Source: Chrysomallon squamiferum (lineage: Eukaryota > Mollusca > Gastropoda > Neomphalida > Peltospiridae). From it: DNA of 64,000 nucleotides. The notes beneath the pieces were generated by a model that made no database searches, was not told the origin of the DNA, and saw only the letters and a list, made by a program, of their open reading frames with translations. The stretch covers positions 8,317,169 through 8,381,168 of the forward strand of contig CM022679.1 of the NCBI GenBank assembly GCA_012295275.1, read 5' to 3'. The translations under genes were made by a program, and so were the position numbers. Shown here in pieces: positions 61,331 through 64,000 of this stretch; the stretch's first letter is position 1; every line of letters begins with the position of its first letter.

Positions 61331-62249
61331 TAAAATTATTCAGTACTGCTGTCAGTATTATTATGAGGGTGTGTTAATAGGTGGGTTTTTTTTTCAGCAA
61401 TAGCAATTTGCATTCTGTTTTTGTTATATTTGATACTGTATAAATTTACAATTATTATTTATTAAATAACATATCTAGTTCATCATAGTTGTATAAAATC
61501 TGTTTTAAAAAGTTTATCATATTTTTTTTTATAAGACTTTTAAAAAAAATGTTCATCAAAGGTATAAAACATATTTTAGTTTCAGTTTACAGACAGAATA
61601 CAGAAATGATAAATCATTACAAATGTGTAAAATCTTGTACAATTTTAAAATTTTATTAAAAAAACAACAACTTAAATTGAAACCTAGAAAACATTCCTCT
61701 ATTAGTGCTTATGTAAATTAAATTAAAGACATCCATGCAAATGAGAAAGTTAAAAGTGTTGATAAAAAAAAATACAGGGTTTGAAAATCTGTTTTATCAG
61801 TTTGAAAGAAGAAATGGCTGCCATCCCAATATATCCCATCAAAAGAAAATTAAAATTAAAAATTAAAAAAGGAAACCAAAGTTACTTCAAAAATATTTCA
61901 CAGCTCAAAAAATGTAATTTACACACAGCAATTTAATGTAAACAACCACAAAATATTAAAATAAAAAAATAAAAATTACGGTGAAAAATAAAAAAATTAA
62001 ATTAAATTAAATTAAATTAAATTAAAAAAATATATAGACAGAAAATTATCATGGCTGAGTTATTTAAATTAGATATTAATAATGAAAAATACAGTGTCCT
62101 TACTTTATTCAGAACTAAATAATTCGATTTTTGTCATCTTCAGCTGGAAGGTAGTCTGATCTTTTTAACTTCAGAATTAAATTTTAATTTAATTATTTTA
62201 ATGGCTTTGACATATATATTGACTGACTTCATGAAGAGAAAACATGTTT

Positions 62250-62280
<31 letters not shown>

Positions 62281-62701
62281 TATATATTTTATTTTTTTAT
62301 TTTTTATTATTTTTTTTTTTTTTGAATTATAAGTTAATAAATCTTTATAAATTACTATTAAATTCTTTAAAAATTTTTTATAATGATTGTAACATACTTC
62401 AGATTATGGCCAATTTTTTTAAAAGTTATATAAATGTTATTGTCTTTATTAAGATTAATGTAGCATTCAACTTAACATTGAACAAATGTTTATCCTTATT
62501 AATTTTATTACTGTTATATATTTTTTTATATTTACTAACATTTATAATATGTAGATGGAACATATCACATTCAGGTACTTTGTTTGATAACCAGTTGTTA
62601 AATGGTTTTTGTGCTGAGATATCAATAACATTCATTTATGTGTTTACCTTTTTTTAAGTTCATAAAATGAAGATTACATTTTATATATACAGCTTACCAT
62701 T

Positions 62702-62791
<90 letters not shown>

Positions 62792-63090
62792 CATGTGACA
62801 CTTCATTGGTTCATTTTATTTAAATATATATCTATAAATAATATCTGTTTACATTAATTTTTTTCCAATTTGGATTGTAATCAGAATTTACTGCAGTCAT
62901 TTAACATCGTTATTCATTTAATATCGTTTCTATCTGAAAATAATTACTTATTCTTAGTGTAAATATTAGCTAGGGATATGAAATCAATTTGAATTTCAAT
63001 CTGATCAATAACCGTGAACTTTTTTTTAGCCAGTTTATAATGTTTGCTGAATGCAGTCTGTGAAATAAAATGGAAATTTACTATGTGTTA

Positions 63091-63127
<37 letters not shown>

Positions 63128-64000
63128 TGTGTAAATAGGATGAAATATAATCTGTATGTGTCAGAGAAAGGTTGTCATATTCCATTTGAGGGTACTGGAG
63201 ATAGAGATTGTGTATATTCATATAAATACCAAATATGAAGAAAACAGAATATATAATATAATTACTGAGAATCTTTCCAGTGAAAAATTGATTCTAACTG
63301 AGGTGGAAAAACAAATACAAATTTAAGAATATATATGTCTTTTTAATCAAATTTTTCTTTGCATGATGCATTTGCAGATATTAATACATGTTTGATAATG
63401 ACACAGTGTGTGTGTATATAAGAGAGAGAGAGAGAGAAAATGAAAACGAGGTTGAGTATGAATGGTGTCTATGAGTAATAGTCTGTGTTGGACAGGCTCA
63501 CATTTACATCAAAGAAAATTTGCATGTTTTTGTCACACCTAGTAATTTTAAGAAAATGACCAGTCTTCTCTGACTTGACCACTGCATTCCATGAAGTTAA
63601 TTCATTGATTCCGGTGGTTGTGACCTTGGAAAAACACTTGTCCCATGCCAAAAACCATTGATCTAAAATTCGGTGGTATCATCTGGATGACTTCAGCCAG
63701 AAAGCAAATACTGGTGCCTTCATGTTCAATAAAACTCCAATTACATTAAGAAAATTACATGTCAGAACCATTTTTTCAAACTTCATGTTTATTTTCATTG
63801 CTGGCAGTCTGGTTTTTTTTTAAATTGAACTTTGTTTATTGTCAAATGTAATTACAAATTTTATGTATTGTGTCAGTTGGTCTTTTCAGATGATTCTATG
63901 CCTGACAATTTCTGCACGTATATTACATGAATACTGAAAATGATTTATTAGTTTATTAACAGGGGTTCAGGCTATTAACCTTTTTTTTACTTACAGTAAA

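Larger units (their letters stand above)
44915..64000 (+). other. STOX intron 2, at least 19 kb, runs off window
   Basis: Begins GTACTT. No exon matching the sequence expected after the storkhead helix was seen. Non-repetitive blocks stand out at 46,140-46,600, 48,340-48,680 and 50,500-50,780; the rest is simple sequence and old repeats. Confidence 0.6.

Noticed and set aside
62244-62657. 137-codon Phe/Tyr/Leu-rich frame
   Set aside because: Made by T-rich low-complexity DNA; resembles a membrane protein only by base composition.

Overview
The window is nuclear DNA from an intron-rich, AT-rich animal genome, most likely a mollusc and perhaps a gastropod. Coding exons are short, bounded by GT-AG introns, and separated by hundreds of bases of poly-A/T, (ATT)n, (TC)n, (CA)n and minisatellite DNA. 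The mollusc assignment rests on degenerate tRNA-derived SINE copies whose internal phrases I recognise from molluscan genomes: 'CAGTGGTTAGAGCACTGGCC', 'ATAAAAGATCCCTTGCTGC', and a tail near 'GTCGTTAAACAAA'. A second dispersed phrase is 'AATGACACCCCAG...TGGGTGTCAA'. This recognition is from memory and was not searched.

Layout: (1) 1-9,600 has no gene I can support; it holds an ~85-bp minisatellite (1.1-1.75 kb), an old ~155-195-bp tandem array (5.75-7.55 kb) and microsatellites. (2) 9,600-10,020 is a CpG-containing patch with four E-boxes, the probable promoter of the next gene and perhaps of a divergent minus-strand gene. (3) 10,875-30,587 (+) is a complete prosaposin-like gene. I assembled 28 coding exons that join in frame into a predicted 1,046-residue preproprotein: signal peptide, nine six-cysteine saposin-B domains, one four-cysteine half domain, and a Val-Lys-Pro-Glu repeat linker. 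(4) 31.3-33.8 kb is intergenic; its 3' part looks like regulatory DNA. (5) From 33,838 (+) begins a storkhead-box (STOX1/STOX2, Drosophila knockout, C. elegans HAM-1) homologue. Exons 1 and 2 are clear (33,838-34,213 and 44,684-44,914). The rest of the window is its very long intron 2, with at most an 18-nt candidate microexon, and the gene runs off the right edge.

The two genes have unrelated jobs: a lysosomal/secretory lipid-binding precursor and a winged-helix transcription regulator.

The most unusual signal is architectural. In four separate introns a tandem repeat abuts a splice site and copies it: 48-bp units at the 5' site after exon 12, ~126-130-bp units at the 5' site after exon 18, 85-bp units at the 3' site before exon 24, and 34-bp units at the 3' site before STOX exon 2. 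The first and last give ladders of about eight candidate splice sites. Splice-site-seeded minisatellites seem to recur in this genome and could feed alternative splicing.
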